Assembly: GCF_017826695.1 (NCBI RefSeq) | Contig: NZ_JAFFZW010000003.1 | Coordinates: 186,001 to 250,000, forward strand | Direction: 5' to 3' | DNA from: Pseudomonas alliivorans | GTDB lineage: Bacteria; Pseudomonadota; Gammaproteobacteria; Pseudomonadales; Pseudomonadaceae | Length of the DNA stretch: 64,000 bases | Position numbers and translations under genes: made by a program | Notes under the pieces: model-generated | What the model saw: only the letters and a program-made list of their open reading frames with translations | Told to the model about the DNA's origin: nothing | Database searches by the model: none | Shown here: in pieces, positions 12,802 through 22,111 of the stretch | Layout: the number at the start of each line of letters is the position of its first letter | Position numbering within the stretch: the stretch's first letter is position 1

Positions 12802-13722
12802 ATGTCTCGTCGTCTCCCTCCTCTTTATGCGTTGCGTGCGTTCGAAGCTGCGGCCCGGCATACCTCGTTCACCCGCGCAGCTGAAGAGCTGTCCATTACC
12901 CAGAGTGCGGTCAGTCGGCACATCCGCACGCTGGAGGAGCACTTTGCCTGCCGATTGTTTCAGCGCAACGGGCGCAACCTGCAACTGACCGAATCGGCGC
13001 GTGCTTTGTTACCGGGTGTGCGGGACGGCTTTCTGGCCCTTGAACGCGCCTGCAGCACCTTGCAGACGGAAGAGGGAATCCTGCGCATGAAGGCACCGTC
13101 GACCCTGACTATGCGCTGGCTGCTGGCGCGCCTCAGTCGTTTTCGTCATCTTCAGGTCGGGAATGAAGTGCAGTTGACCAGCGCCTGGATGGACATCGAT
13201 GCGGTGGACTTCGCGCAGGAACCGTTCGACTGCGCGATCCTGCTCAGTCATGGTCACTTTCCGACAGACTGGGAAGCCACTCTGTTGTTTCCGGAATGGC
13301 TGATACCGGTCGGTGCGCCAACTTTGTTGCAGGATCCACCGTGGAACGTCGAGCGGCTGGCCAAGGCCGAGCTGCTGCACCCAACGCCGGATCGGCGTGA
13401 CTGGCGCACCTGGCTTAACCGAATGGGATTGGCAGACAAGGTATCGCTCAAGGGTGGTCAGGTGTTCGACACGCTTGAGCTGGGGATGATTGCAGCAGCA
13501 CGCGGTTATGGCGTATCGATGGGCGATTTGTTGATGGTCGCGGAAGACGTTGCGCAGGCCAGACTCAGCCTGCCGTGGCGAACTGCGGTGGCCAGTGGCG
13601 AAAATTATTATCTGGTCTGGCCGCGTACAAGGCCCGGAGTAGAGCGCTTGAGGCGTCTGAGCGATTTTTTGCAGGCAGAAGTCAAGGCAATGGAATTGCC
13701 CTTAGTTGAAATTTTGCACTAA
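12802..13722 (+). CDS. LysR-type transcriptional regulator (GcvA-like)
   Basis: This 306-residue regulator has a winged helix-turn-helix at residues 6-65 (FEAAARHTSFTRAAEELSI, then QSAVSRHIRTLE) and a substrate-binding domain from about residue 90. The beginning SRRLPPLYALRAFEAAARH resembles the GcvA subgroup. I chose the ATG at 12802 because a Shine-Dalgarno sequence (AGGAAAG) precedes it and the DNA-binding domain starts there; upstream in-frame codons would add an unrelated 50 residues. It is divergent from the MATE pump gene, which may be its target. The effector is unknown. Confidence 0.87.
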   Translation: MSRRLPPLYALRAFEAAARHTSFTRAAEELSITQSAVSRHIRTLEEHFACRLFQRNGRNLQLTESARALLPGVRDGFLALERACSTLQTEEGILRMKAPSTLTMRWLLARLSRFRHLQVGNEVQLTSAWMDIDAVDFAQEPFDCAILLSHGHFPTDWEATLLFPEWLIPVGAPTLLQDPPWNVERLAKAELLHPTPDRRDWRTWLNRMGLADKVSLKGGQVFDTLELGMIAAARGYGVSMGDLLMVAEDVAQARLSLPWRTAVASGENYYLVWPRTRPGVERLRRLSDFLQAEVKAMELPLVEILH

Positions 13723-13904
13723 TACGCCTCGCGTAGTGCGAAAATGCCATCTTTACTAATGCCCACGCAAGATACTCAAGTATCGTTCTTGCTGGCCGAA
13801 GCACTGCCTAAGAACCGTTTATTCAAAACGGTACAACATCTAACTAACGTTTGCTGAACGATGGAGCCAAGGATCTGGCGATAATCATTCGGTCTGGAGC
13901 CTTT

Positions 13905-15881
13905 ATGTCCAAGCCCCGCACCCGGATTGCTACGCAACTTGGTATCGCCCTGGCAGTGATCCTGGCAGTCGTCATCAGCGGCAGTACGCTTTTTGCGTTG
14001 AGATCCCTGGATGCATCCAACCTGGTCATCCGTGAGGAGCACATGTCCAGTGAAGCACGCCTGCTCGCCGATCAGCTCAACACCTTCCACAGCACTTTGC
14101 GTGACAGCACGCAGCGCCTGAGCGGGTTGTTCGAAAAGCGCTTTGCGGTCGGCCTGACCCTGCAGGCCGACAAACCGGTGACCGTGGCAGGCACTCAAAC
14201 GCCCGGCCTGTTCCTGCGTGACACGGCGCTGAATAATGACTTCACCGAAGTGGACGAGTTCCGTCGGATGACAGCCGGTGTGGCAACAATTTTCGTGCGC
14301 AGCGGCGATGATTTCATTCGCATCAGCACCTCGTTGAGCAAGCAGGACGGTACACGCGCCATCGGCACGCTGCTGGACCGCAAGGCGCCTGCCTATGATC
14401 GCCTGATGTCCGGTCAGGGCTACGTGGGCAAGGCGGTGTTGTTCGATCGCTATTACATGACCCAGTACAGCCCGGTTCGCGACAGCAGCGGCAAGATCAT
14501 CGCAGCGCTGTTCGTAGGCTTCGATTACACCGATGCCCAGAAAACCCAGTTCGACGACCTGAAAAACTTCCGCATCGGCACCACCGGTTCACTGGCACTG
14601 CTGGACGACAAAGGCACCTGGCTCGTCCCGCCTGCTGGCATCCAGTCGCCTGAAGGCGCTGCCAAAGCCGTCGCCGATCTGGCCAGCAAACCGGGCAAGG
14701 CCCAGTTCTGGAATGACGGCAAACAGGACTTCTACAGTGTCGGCCAGCCATTCGCAGGCGGTCCATGGACCGTCATTGCCAGCATGCCGGGCGATGAAAT
14801 CAGCGCTGTGACCTGGGACGTCGGCACGCAACTGGCTATCGGCAGCCTGCTGGCGATGCTCATTGCCGTCATCAGCGCCATCTGGCTGCTGCGCAGCAAA
14901 CTGCGTCCACTTTCCGAACTGGTTCGCCAGGCCGATGAGTTGGGTGCGGGCAACCTGAGCGTGCGCCTGAACATCACCAGCAACGACGAAATCGGTCAGT
15001 TGTCGGGCAGCTTCAACAAGATGAGTGAAGCGCTTTCTTCGATGGTGTCGCACATCCGCACCGCCGCGCAGGAAGTCAGTACCCGTGCCCACGCCTTGTC
15101 CGGCCTGTCCGGCGGCGCTTACGAAGGCATGGAGCAGCAGTCCGGCGAGATCACCAGCATGGCGGGCGCCGTTGAAGAGTTCAGCGCAACGTCGATGAAC
15201 ATCGCCGACAACATGAGCAACACCGAACGGCTGGCACAGGACAACGCGCAACAGACGCGTATTGGCCGCACCTCCATGGAAGAAGCCTCCTCGTCGCTGC
15301 AACAGATCGCCACCTCGCTGAGCAGCACTGCGACCGTGATCGACACCCTGGGCCAGCGCTCTCAGGAAATCGGCAGCATCGTCGGCGTGATCACCTCGAT
15401 TGCCGACCAGACCAACCTGCTGGCCCTCAACGCCGCCATTGAAGCCGCACGCGCTGGTGAACAGGGTCGCGGTTTTGCCGTGGTTGCCGATGAAGTCCGC
15501 AGCCTGGCTTCGCGCACCCGCAAGGCCACCGACGAAATCTCCGGCATGATCGCCAGCATCCAGCAGGAAACCGGCAACGCCATCAACACCATGCAACAAG
15601 GCAATGCGCTGATGCAGGAAGGCCTTTCGCTCAACGCCAAAGTCGCTTCGGCCCTGGCCCAGATCGACGAACAAAGCCGCTCCGCCGGCCACCAGTTCGC
15701 CGCGATCACCACCGCCACACAAGAGCAGAGCAGCACCGCCACTATGCTGAGCAGCAACCTGCAAAGCATCGCCATGGCCAACAGTGAGCAGCGCGAAGTG
15801 GTTTCCAATCTGGCCATTACCGCCGAAGAGCTGAATTCGCTGGCAGGTGAGTTGCGCAAAGAGGTTGATCGGTTTCGGTGA
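13905..15881 (+). CDS. Methyl-accepting chemotaxis protein with double-Cache-like sensor
   Basis: This 658-residue chemoreceptor has a membrane segment at about 12-32, a periplasmic sensor of about 270 residues of the Cache_3-Cache_2 kind ([20 protein letters not shown], then LFVGFDYT), a second membrane segment near 308-330, a HAMP domain and a cytoplasmic signalling region. The highly conserved hairpin tip ([20 protein letters not shown]) is intact. There is no C-terminal CheR-docking pentapeptide; the protein ends EVDRFR. The ATG at 13905 has GGAG upstream. The ligand is unknown. Confidence 0.9.
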   Translation: MSKPRTRIATQLGIALAVILAVVISGSTLFALRSLDASNLVIREEHMSSEARLLADQLNTFHSTLRDSTQRLSGLFEKRFAVGLTLQADKPVTVAGTQTPGLFLRDTALNNDFTEVDEFRRMTAGVATIFVRSGDDFIRISTSLSKQDGTRAIGTLLDRKAPAYDRLMSGQGYVGKAVLFDRYYMTQYSPVRDSSGKIIAALFVGFDYTDAQKTQFDDLKNFRIGTTGSLALLDDKGTWLVPPAGIQSPEGAAKAVADLASKPGKAQFWNDGKQDFYSVGQPFAGGPWTVIASMPGDEISAVTWDVGTQLAIGSLLAMLIAVISAIWLLRSKLRPLSELVRQADELGAGNLSVRLNITSNDEIGQLSGSFNKMSEALSSMVSHIRTAAQEVSTRAHALSGLSGGAYEGMEQQSGEITSMAGAVEEFSATSMNIADNMSNTERLAQDNAQQTRIGRTSMEEASSSLQQIATSLSSTATVIDTLGQRSQEIGSIVGVITSIADQTNLLALNAAIEAARAGEQGRGFAVVADEVRSLASRTRKATDEISGMIASIQQETGNAINTMQQGNALMQEGLSLNAKVASALAQIDEQSRSAGHQFAAITTATQEQSSTATMLSSNLQSIAMANSEQREVVSNLAITAEELNSLAGELRKEVDRFR

Positions 15882-15907
15882 GGGGTAGCTTGCGTCAATC
15901 CTGATGC

Positions 15908-15942
15908 GATCATGCCGGTGCTGTTTACTGGCATGGTCTTTT
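15908..15942 (+). terminator. Rho-independent terminator after the chemoreceptor gene
   Basis: An 11-bp stem (GATCATGCCGG with CTGGCATGGTC, two G-T pairs) closes a 9-base loop and is followed by TTTT. It lies 26 bp after the chemoreceptor stop codon. Confidence 0.7.
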
Positions 15943-15956
15943 CGGGTTTGAAAGAG

Positions 15957-16066
15957 TGTAGTGGTCAACTGATCCCGGACAGGACGTTAAGTTTTTTCTC
16001 GGCCTGAGCCGGTGGCAGCCCACTATTAGATGGGTGCAGTCGGATCCAGTTGTACCGGTGCATGCC
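15957..16066 (-). pseudogene. 3' remnant of an IS3-type transposase gene with one IS end
   Basis: Read on the minus strand, this encodes the last 32 residues of an IS3-family OrfB-like transposase: HRYNWIRLHPSNSGLPPAQ followed by AEKKLNVLSGIS and a stop at 15965-15967. The outer end, TGTAGTGGTCAACTGATCCC, looks like an IS terminal repeat. The remainder of the element is missing and the fragment abuts the stop codon of comM. Only the fragment is visible, so the exact IS name cannot be given. Confidence 0.65.
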
Positions 16067-16069
16067 CTC

Positions 16070-17563
16070 TCACCCACTCGCAGGTCGATACTGCAACGCC
16101 TCCGCCAGATGACCGCGATTGATCGCCTCCACCTGCTCCAGATCCGCCAGGGTCCGCGCCACTTTCAGCAGCCGATGCGCCGAGCGCAGTGATAGCGTCA
16201 AGCGTTCGCATGCCGTTTCCAGCCAGTTCTCATCAGCACTCGACAGCGCGCAATGCTGGCGCAGGGCCGGAAGGTCGAGGAAAGCATTGGCGCAGCCTTG
16301 GCGCCGATTCTGTCGGTCGCGAGCCTGCGCAACGATGGCGGCTGCACTGGCAGTCGTGTCGCCAGTCTGCGGGCCGGGATTGAGCGAGGTGGTTTCACGC
16401 GCAACGGTCAGGTGCAGGTCGATACGGTCCAGCAGCGGGCCGGACAGTTTGTTGCGGTAGCGCTGCACCTGCTCGGTGGAGCAACGGCAACGGCCTGTCG
16501 GTTCACCCAGATAACCGCATGGGCATGGATTCATCGCCGCGACCAACTGAAAACGCGCCGGAAAGCGCACCCGATCCCGCGCGCGGGAAATCACGATATG
16601 GCCGGACTCCAGCGGCTCGCGCAACACCTCCAGCACGCGCCGGTCGAACTCCGGCAACTCATCCAGAAACAGAACGCCGTGATGCGCCAACGTAATCTCG
16701 CCCGGTTGCGGACGACTGCCACCACCGACCAGCGCCGGCCCGGATGCCGAGTGGTGCGGTTGCCTGAACGGACGCTGCGGCCAATTGGTCAGCGGGACCT
16801 GGCTGGCGACCGATTGAATCGCCGCCACTTCCAGCGCTTCGTACTCATCCAGCGGCGGCAACAAACCGGGCAGTCGGCTGGCCAGCAGCGTTTTCCCTGT
16901 GCCGGGCGGACCGCTGAAAAGCAGGTTGTGCGCGCCTGCCGCAGCGACCACCAACGCACGTTTTGCAGCCGTCTGCCCCTGCACTTCGCTGAGGTCCGGG
17001 TAGGGCTTGGACTGATGCAGCAAGCCACTGGATTGATAGGGCGTAATCGGCGTGCGCCCGTTGAAATGCGCCACCAGCTCCAGCAGATGATTCACCGCGA
17101 TCACCCGCAAGCCCGACGCCAGACACGCCTCCTCGGCATTAACGGCTGGCACGATCAACGTCCGCTCCGCTGCACGCGCCGCCAGTGCCGCGGGCAGCAC
17201 ACCCTGAATCGGCCGAATACCACCCGACAGCGCCAATTCCCCCAGGCACTCGACATCCTGCAACGCCGTCAACGGCACCTGCCCACTGGCCGCCAGCAAA
17301 CCCAGCGCGATCGCCAGATCAAACCGGCCGCCATCCTTGGGCAAATCGGCAGGCGCCAGGTTGAGCGTGATACGCCGCGCCGGAAAATCCAGCCCTGAAT
17401 TGAGAATGGCACTGCGCACCCGGTCCTTGCTCTCCTTGACCGCCCCCTCGGGCAACCCGACCAGCGTCAGGGTCGGCAGGCCGTTGGCCAGATGCGCTTC
17501 GACAGTAACCGCCGGGGCTTCAACCCCGACCTGGGCACGGCTATGAACAATGGCCAGCGACAT
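16070..17563 (-). CDS. comM: ComM/YifB family magnesium-chelatase-like AAA+ ATPase
   Basis: This 497-residue protein has an N-terminal Lon-protease-like fold without protease function (from MSLAIVHSRAQVGVEAP) and a central AAA+ domain with Walker A GPPGTGKT and Walker B VLFLDELPEF. A cysteine cluster (CPCGYLGEPTGRCRC) follows. In naturally competent bacteria ComM is a branch-migration helicase that promotes integration of incoming DNA. The coding sequence looks complete (ends LQYRPASG), although an IS remnant begins immediately after its stop. It marks the left edge of the accessory stretch. Confidence 0.92.
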   Translation of the reverse strand: MSLAIVHSRAQVGVEAPAVTVEAHLANGLPTLTLVGLPEGAVKESKDRVRSAILNSGLDFPARRITLNLAPADLPKDGGRFDLAIALGLLAASGQVPLTALQDVECLGELALSGGIRPIQGVLPAALAARAAERTLIVPAVNAEEACLASGLRVIAVNHLLELVAHFNGRTPITPYQSSGLLHQSKPYPDLSEVQGQTAAKRALVVAAAGAHNLLFSGPPGTGKTLLASRLPGLLPPLDEYEALEVAAIQSVASQVPLTNWPQRPFRQPHHSASGPALVGGGSRPQPGEITLAHHGVLFLDELPEFDRRVLEVLREPLESGHIVISRARDRVRFPARFQLVAAMNPCPCGYLGEPTGRCRCSTEQVQRYRNKLSGPLLDRIDLHLTVARETTSLNPGPQTGDTTASAAAIVAQARDRQNRRQGCANAFLDLPALRQHCALSSADENWLETACERLTLSLRSAHRLLKVARTLADLEQVEAINRGHLAEALQYRPASG

Positions 17564-17655
17564 GGATCATTCCTTGATATGAGCGACGGGGCGTTATCGT
17601 GCGTCATTCGAGGATGAAGGGCAGGTGGGGAATGGATACAGGGTGTTAATGAGGG

Positions 17656-17967
17656 CTACGGACAGGCTGAAGGCGTGAGCTCAACGTGCGTAATTGCTGT
17701 TGAGCTCAGCACAGCAATCAGAGCGCCCGACTCACTCACCATCAACGTCTCCTGCGCTTTGCCATAACGCTCCAGCCACAAGGTCTTGCGCTGATCGGGC
17801 GCGAGCTTGCGTGCCCGGAACTCGTCGAGAAACATCCCCATTAGAATGCCCAGATCGCGGGCGCAGAACCAGGTCTGGTCTTGCAGGCTAATGGCGTACA
17901 GGTGGGCTTTGTGGCGGGTGAAGAGGGTGGGGATGTGGGGCGGGTTGACGTGCTTATTGTACGGTCG
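17656..17967 (-). pseudogene. Truncated Bro-N/antirepressor-like gene
   Basis: One minus-strand frame, bounded by stops at 17968-17970 and 17656-17658, has a clear Bro-N domain signature (HLYAISLQDQTWFCARDLG, then KLAPDQRKTLWLERYG and QETLMVSESG). It lacks a plausible start for the full domain; the first ATG (17841) falls inside it. After VSESGAL the sequence stops resembling the family, so the C-terminus is lost. Bro-N proteins are phage-type antirepressors, also common as chromosomal relics in P. syringae. I read this as a decayed gene, not a functional one. Confidence 0.6.
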
Positions 17968-18246
17968 CTACGACACGGGAAGGCCAAATAGCGAAGGAAT
18001 GGCCAAGGTGTTGCGATGGCATGCGTATCAAGGGAGGATTGCAGCAGAGTGATTTGAGAGGGGTATGAATACCCGGAAACGAAAACCCCGACTCTAGGCC
18101 GGGGTGGGTGTTTCGTGGTCTTTGCAACGAGTCGTAAGCATCGCTCATTGGAGCTCGTTGCCAACCTGTGAACCGATGCTACGAGCAGTTGACAGACGTG
18201 TCAAGCCAGCTCTATACAGGCGCCTCGCAGATAAGGACGCCTGAGT

Positions 18247-19170
18247 ATGCCGCACAACATTCGGTATAGACCGTTGCTGATTGATGAGCTGATCAGCTCA
18301 CACAGAATTTCCAGCTACAGCAAAGTATTTGCTACACGCAACGACGCAGAGCTTGTTGGCGCGTATCTGTGGAACTCAAATGTTTGCGCAGCGCTTTACC
18401 CGTTGCTCAGCTCTGCAGAAGTCTCCCTCAGGAACTCTGTAGACGCTGCCTTGACGGCTGATCTCGGAAGGTTCTGGTGGAAAAAAGGGACGCTGCTTTA
18501 CAAGAGCTTCGATCCTGAGGCCGTCAAAGCGCCATACCCTGTGGAGTTCCTGACCGGAAATTTTTTGTCAGCCTTCAAAGCTGCCCAAAAAGAGCGATCC
18601 AAGCGCACTGGGAGGCCGTTCAAAGGTACACCAGATCATCACGAGATCGTGTCCAAAACGGACTTTTCGACATGGGAGTTCATTCTTGAGAATGAGTACA
18701 TGGGGGACAACCTGATCTGGCCAAAGAACCTAGGCACTGTGTTCAGAGGCGTCTGGCCAACAAACGCCGCTTCAAACATGCTTGCCCAGTGCAAGGATCG
18801 CGTCACGCTCGTCCGAAATTTCCGAAACCGGGTGTTCCATCATGAGCCTGCGTGGAAGCGCTTCGGAGTGATGAACGAGCAGCAGGCCGTAGACCATTTG
18901 CATGAAAAAATTGGCAAAATCACAGAGTTGATTTCATGGATTTCGCCTGAAAAGACAGATCTTCTTGAGAAAAGCGGCGTGATCCGAACGGCATACAGGG
19001 CGTGTTCAGTGAGCGAAATTGAACGATTCAAATATCAATCAAAAACGAGCACGGTCAACAGCATGGCCAAGCTCATCAAGGTTGCCGATGCTGTCAGCGC
19101 CAGCAACGGGGTGATCAAAATTGCGGTCTATGGAAAGCGAAAAGCGGTATACACGATGCAGTTAGCCTGA
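18247..19170 (+). CDS. Abi family protein with HEPN-type motif, possible phage-defence gene
   Basis: This 307-residue protein is recognisable as an Abi-like (Abi_2) protein. The N-terminus (ISSYSKVFATRNDAELVGAY) and a segment LLSSAEVSLRNSVDAAL match the family layout. A HEPN Rx4H motif is present at Arg193-His198 (RNRVFHHEP). HEPN proteins of this group are often RNases used in abortive infection. The gene is more A/T-rich than its neighbours (runs such as GAAAAAATTGGCAAAATC), lies in a region with an IS scar and phage-type relics, and has no operon partner on its strand. The antiviral role is inferred from family and context. Confidence 0.72.
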   Translation: MPHNIRYRPLLIDELISSHRISSYSKVFATRNDAELVGAYLWNSNVCAALYPLLSSAEVSLRNSVDAALTADLGRFWWKKGTLLYKSFDPEAVKAPYPVEFLTGNFLSAFKAAQKERSKRTGRPFKGTPDHHEIVSKTDFSTWEFILENEYMGDNLIWPKNLGTVFRGVWPTNAASNMLAQCKDRVTLVRNFRNRVFHHEPAWKRFGVMNEQQAVDHLHEKIGKITELISWISPEKTDLLEKSGVIRTAYRACSVSEIERFKYQSKTSTVNSMAKLIKVADAVSASNGVIKIAVYGKRKAVYTMQLA

Positions 19171-19498
19171 AACCAAGTCGAGCAACGGGAATCGGCTTTC
19201 GTTCCTGCTGCTGAGCAGTCACCCGCGATCAAGGAGTCCTGCCGAGAAAGTAGATAGTCATTACCTCCGAGCGGAGCCTATATTTTTAGCAGAAGAGGCT
19301 GTTGAGGCAAATATTGCGGCTCCATTAAAAGCAGCCATAGCCAAACAACGATGTTGGGTGATGTTTTTAAAGCATCCGGCGACACCGTTCGTTGAGCATC
19401 AAATTGAGATGATCGGAACTGCGTGTAAATGGCCTTTCGGGCTCAGCCCTGTACTCGAAGAGCTGGGTCGTGAAGTGTGTAAAAGCCTTCAGAGTTGA
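19166..19498 (+). other. Open frame without a full-length start, possible gene remnant
   Basis: The frame is open for 110 codons directly after the Abi gene, ending at TGA 19496-19498, but has no ATG until 19361 (GTG at 19358). The later part reads as plausible protein (QRCWVMFLKHPATPF, then LSPVLEELGREVCKSL). I do not recognise it. It may be a degraded gene or a peptide of about 45 residues; chance is also possible. Nothing else is seen between 19171 and 19527. Confidence 0.22.
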
Positions 19499-19527
19499 CC
19501 CTGCTCCCCTGGTTTCGCCTGCGGACT

Positions 19528-20151
19528 TCAGCCCCCAGGCACCTTCACCCGAGCGTATTGATCCTGGCCGATCCAGCCCGTGAACGATCGCCCCTTGTCG
19601 TTGATGAACTCGACTTTCGCTGCCCCATTCTTGAATGCCAATACGCCCACCACATCATCCTTGACGATATAGGCGCCATGGGTGGAATGGGCTTCCGGCG
19701 TTTTCTGCAGCCAGGCCTTGTCGGCTGCAATGGTGACCAGGCCGATCCACTTCTTGCTCTCGGTCTTGCTCAGGTCGAGTCCTGTCGAGATGTCCGGCAT
19801 GAGCACGTTCATACAGCCTGGATGTTGCTGGCCTTTTTCGATCGTCAGAACCACACCGCCAATCGAAGGTTCTACGGTTCCCGGATACACCTCATCCAGC
19901 CAGGTGGATACCGCGCTGGCCTTTCCGGCTTCAGTCTTGCCTTGCAGGTAAAAGGCGCAACTGAAGGTGGTGCCTACGCCGCGTTCTTCTGAATAGAACC
20001 CTTCGATCTGACCTTCTGGCGTCACAGCCAGCATCAGTTGTTCGTACTTGCCGGAGTGGAGTGTCAGGCCCTCGGCGAATGTGGGTGTGCCGATACAGGC
20101 AGAGATCGTGGCGGCTAGGACGTAGCGGGAAATGAAGCGTTTAAAAGGCAT
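19528..20151 (-). CDS. Secreted hypothetical protein
   Basis: This 207-residue protein has a clear signal peptide (RYVLAATISACIGTPTFA, cleavage near residue 26). The mature part is predicted to be beta-rich and contains two cysteines (SCAFYLQG and HPGCMNV) that could form a disulfide bond in the periplasm. I do not recognise the family. It stands alone between the Abi gene and the HigBA pair, with 284 bp upstream containing no other gene. A role as an inhibitor, toxin partner or envelope protein cannot be distinguished. Confidence 0.7.
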   Translation of the reverse strand: MPFKRFISRYVLAATISACIGTPTFAEGLTLHSGKYEQLMLAVTPEGQIEGFYSEERGVGTTFSCAFYLQGKTEAGKASAVSTWLDEVYPGTVEPSIGGVVLTIEKGQQHPGCMNVLMPDISTGLDLSKTESKKWIGLVTIAADKAWLQKTPEAHSTHGAYIVKDDVVGVLAFKNGAAKVEFINDKGRSFTGWIGQDQYARVKVPGG

Positions 20152-20408
20152 TTTTACTTCCGTGTGCTGTGATACGAATCATTGGGATAAGACCTGCTCG
20201 GGTTCGCACTCGTTGAGAGCCTCACGCGCCGTTCTACGGCCAGAAGGATCAATCAAAACAGCAATTCTGTCGTGACATTTTTCACCTCCGGGCGCGCGGG
20301 ACGGCGCTGAGCATGAGGCCAGGATAATGTGATTAAAAAGAAAGTATTCCTACAGCATCTTCCGATACGTCGTATTGGATACCGAATGGTGGAATAATAA
20401 AGTGCTTT

Positions 20409-20427
20409 CTTAACGAATAACGTTAAG
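20409..20427. promoter_or_regulatory. Palindromic operator of the higBA operon
   Basis: A perfect inverted repeat CTTAACG-AATAA-CGTTAAG lies 8 bp before the higB ATG. Antitoxins of the HigA type bind such palindromes through their helix-turn-helix and repress their own operon. Binding here is inferred from position and symmetry. Confidence 0.6.
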
Positions 20428-20435
20428 CTTTAATC

Positions 20436-20714
20436 ATGATTGTGAGTTTCAAATGCGGTGATACACGTGGACTGTTTCTGCGTGGAAAAACCCGGCTTTG
20501 GCCTGCTTTAAAGGCGTTTGCAGAGCGAAAGCTCGCAATGCTGGACGCGGCGGTCCTGCTGTCGGATCTTCGATCCCCACCGGGTAACCGGCTTGAAATA
20601 CTTGAAGGTGATCGTCGCGGTCAGCACAGCATACGTATCAATATCCAGTTTCGAATTTGCTTCGTTTGGGGAGAGAACGGCCCTGAGAACGTTGAAATTG
20701 TCGATTACCACTGA
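20436..20714 (+). CDS. higB: HigB-type mRNA interferase toxin
   Basis: This 92-residue protein has the RelE/HigB fold signature: KAFAERKLAMLDAA near the middle, then RRGQHSIRINIQFRICFVW, and a final VEIVDYH. HigB cleaves mRNA on the ribosome. It precedes its antitoxin gene, the order typical of higBA, with 9 bp between them. It lies in the accessory stretch right of comM. Confidence 0.88.
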   Translation: MIVSFKCGDTRGLFLRGKTRLWPALKAFAERKLAMLDAAVLLSDLRSPPGNRLEILEGDRRGQHSIRINIQFRICFVWGENGPENVEIVDYH

Positions 20715-20723
20715 GGTGCAGCA

Positions 20724-21029
20724 ATGACCAAAAATGGAATGCGCCCCGTCCATCCCGGCGAGGTTCTTAAAGAAGAGTACCTTGAGCCTATGGGGCTGAC
20801 CGCCGCTGCCTTGGCTCGGGCGCTGAATGTATCAACACCGACAGTCAATGACATCGTGCTACAGCGCAGGGGCGTGAGCGCGGATGTGGCGCTGCGTCTT
20901 GGCGTATGCCTTGAGACGAGCCCCGAGTTCTGGCTGAACTTGCAGCTGACTTACGATTTGCGCAAGGCAGAAATCGAGAGGGGAGCGCAGATTCGCGATC
21001 AGGTCAGGCGTCTGGCCCACTGCGCCTGA
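20724..21029 (+). CDS. higA: HigA-type antitoxin
   Basis: This 101-residue protein begins with the HigA signature (MRPVHPGEVLKEEYLEPMGL) and has an Xre-type helix-turn-helix at about 25-60 (AAALARALNVSTPTVNDI), then SPEFWLNLQ. It is expected to bind and neutralise HigB and to repress the operon by binding the palindrome at 20409-20427. It ends 23 bp from the end of the convergent ubiK gene. Confidence 0.9.
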   Translation: MTKNGMRPVHPGEVLKEEYLEPMGLTAAALARALNVSTPTVNDIVLQRRGVSADVALRLGVCLETSPEFWLNLQLTYDLRKAEIERGAQIRDQVRRLAHCA

Positions 21030-21052
21030 CAACCTGAACCAAGGCTAGCTGT

Positions 21053-21319
21053 TCACTCAGCCTTTTCGGCTGGCCCCATTTTCTCTTCAAGCTCGGCCAT
21101 CCTGGCCTCCAGTGCTTCCAGGCGGGCGCGGGTGCGGGCGAGAACGGCCATCTGGCTGTCGAACTCTTCGCGGCTGACCAGATCCAGTTTGCTGAAGCCG
21201 CTTTGCAGCAGGGCCTTGAACTGGGTTTCGAATTCGCTGCGAGGCACGGGGGTTTCGCCGTTGAACAGGCGCGATGCGGGGCCGCTGAGGGCGTCGAGGA
21301 AAGCTTTGGGCGCGAGCAT
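21053..21319 (-). CDS. ubiK: Ubiquinone biosynthesis accessory factor UbiK
   Basis: This 88-residue protein (YqiC/UbiK family) has an N-terminal region PKAFLDALSGPASRLF, then a long C-terminal coiled coil (LARTRARLEALEARMAELEE). UbiK assists the soluble Ubi complex and binds lipids. It is immediately right of the higBA pair and transcribed away from glnK. Its position marks the return to core genome. Confidence 0.88.
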   Translation of the reverse strand: MLAPKAFLDALSGPASRLFNGETPVPRSEFETQFKALLQSGFSKLDLVSREEFDSQMAVLARTRARLEALEARMAELEEKMGPAEKAE

Positions 21320-21423
21320 GATGGTTTTCCTGAATCAGATACACGGCAGTGTAGCACGCAGTGTCTATAGTCATTTCACAGGGGCGGGAGTGCGCGCTTA
21401 TGGAGCAGTCAGGCGTGCACGTA

Positions 21424-21440
21424 TGCACCACGTTTGTGCG
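21424..21440. promoter_or_regulatory. NtrC-like binding site upstream of glnK
   Basis: TGCACC-ACGTT-TGTGCG fits the NtrC dyad TGCACC-N5-GGTGCA at all but two positions. It lies about 300 bp before the glnK start, which is compatible with enhancer action. Nothing gene-like is seen in the 419-bp interval from ubiK to glnK. Confidence 0.5.
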
Positions 21441-21555
21441 TTCTTATTCGCTGTGCCGGGTCTGGACAGCATCAAGGCGGCCCAAGGACCTGTATTTGAT
21501 GAATATTCGCGAGATGGCAAGCTTTCTGCTTAGTGGCTTGTGACCCATGCACTGA

Positions 21556-22077
<522 letters not shown>

Positions 22078-22111
22078 GCCGCCAAACCCCAACGCCCCAG
22101 GAGAAAACAAT

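Noticed and set aside
13858..13884. Possible sigma-28 promoter (GGCGATAA) before the chemoreceptor gene
   Set aside because: The -10-like box is good, but no TAAA-type -35 element is found at the right distance.
14589..15968. 459-codon frame opposite the chemoreceptor gene
   Set aside because: It is the antisense image of the conserved MCP signalling region, without recognisable domains or ribosome site.
21361..21543. 60-codon frame between ubiK and glnK
   Set aside because: Composition is not protein-like, and the stretch contains the NtrC-type site, so it is more likely regulatory DNA.
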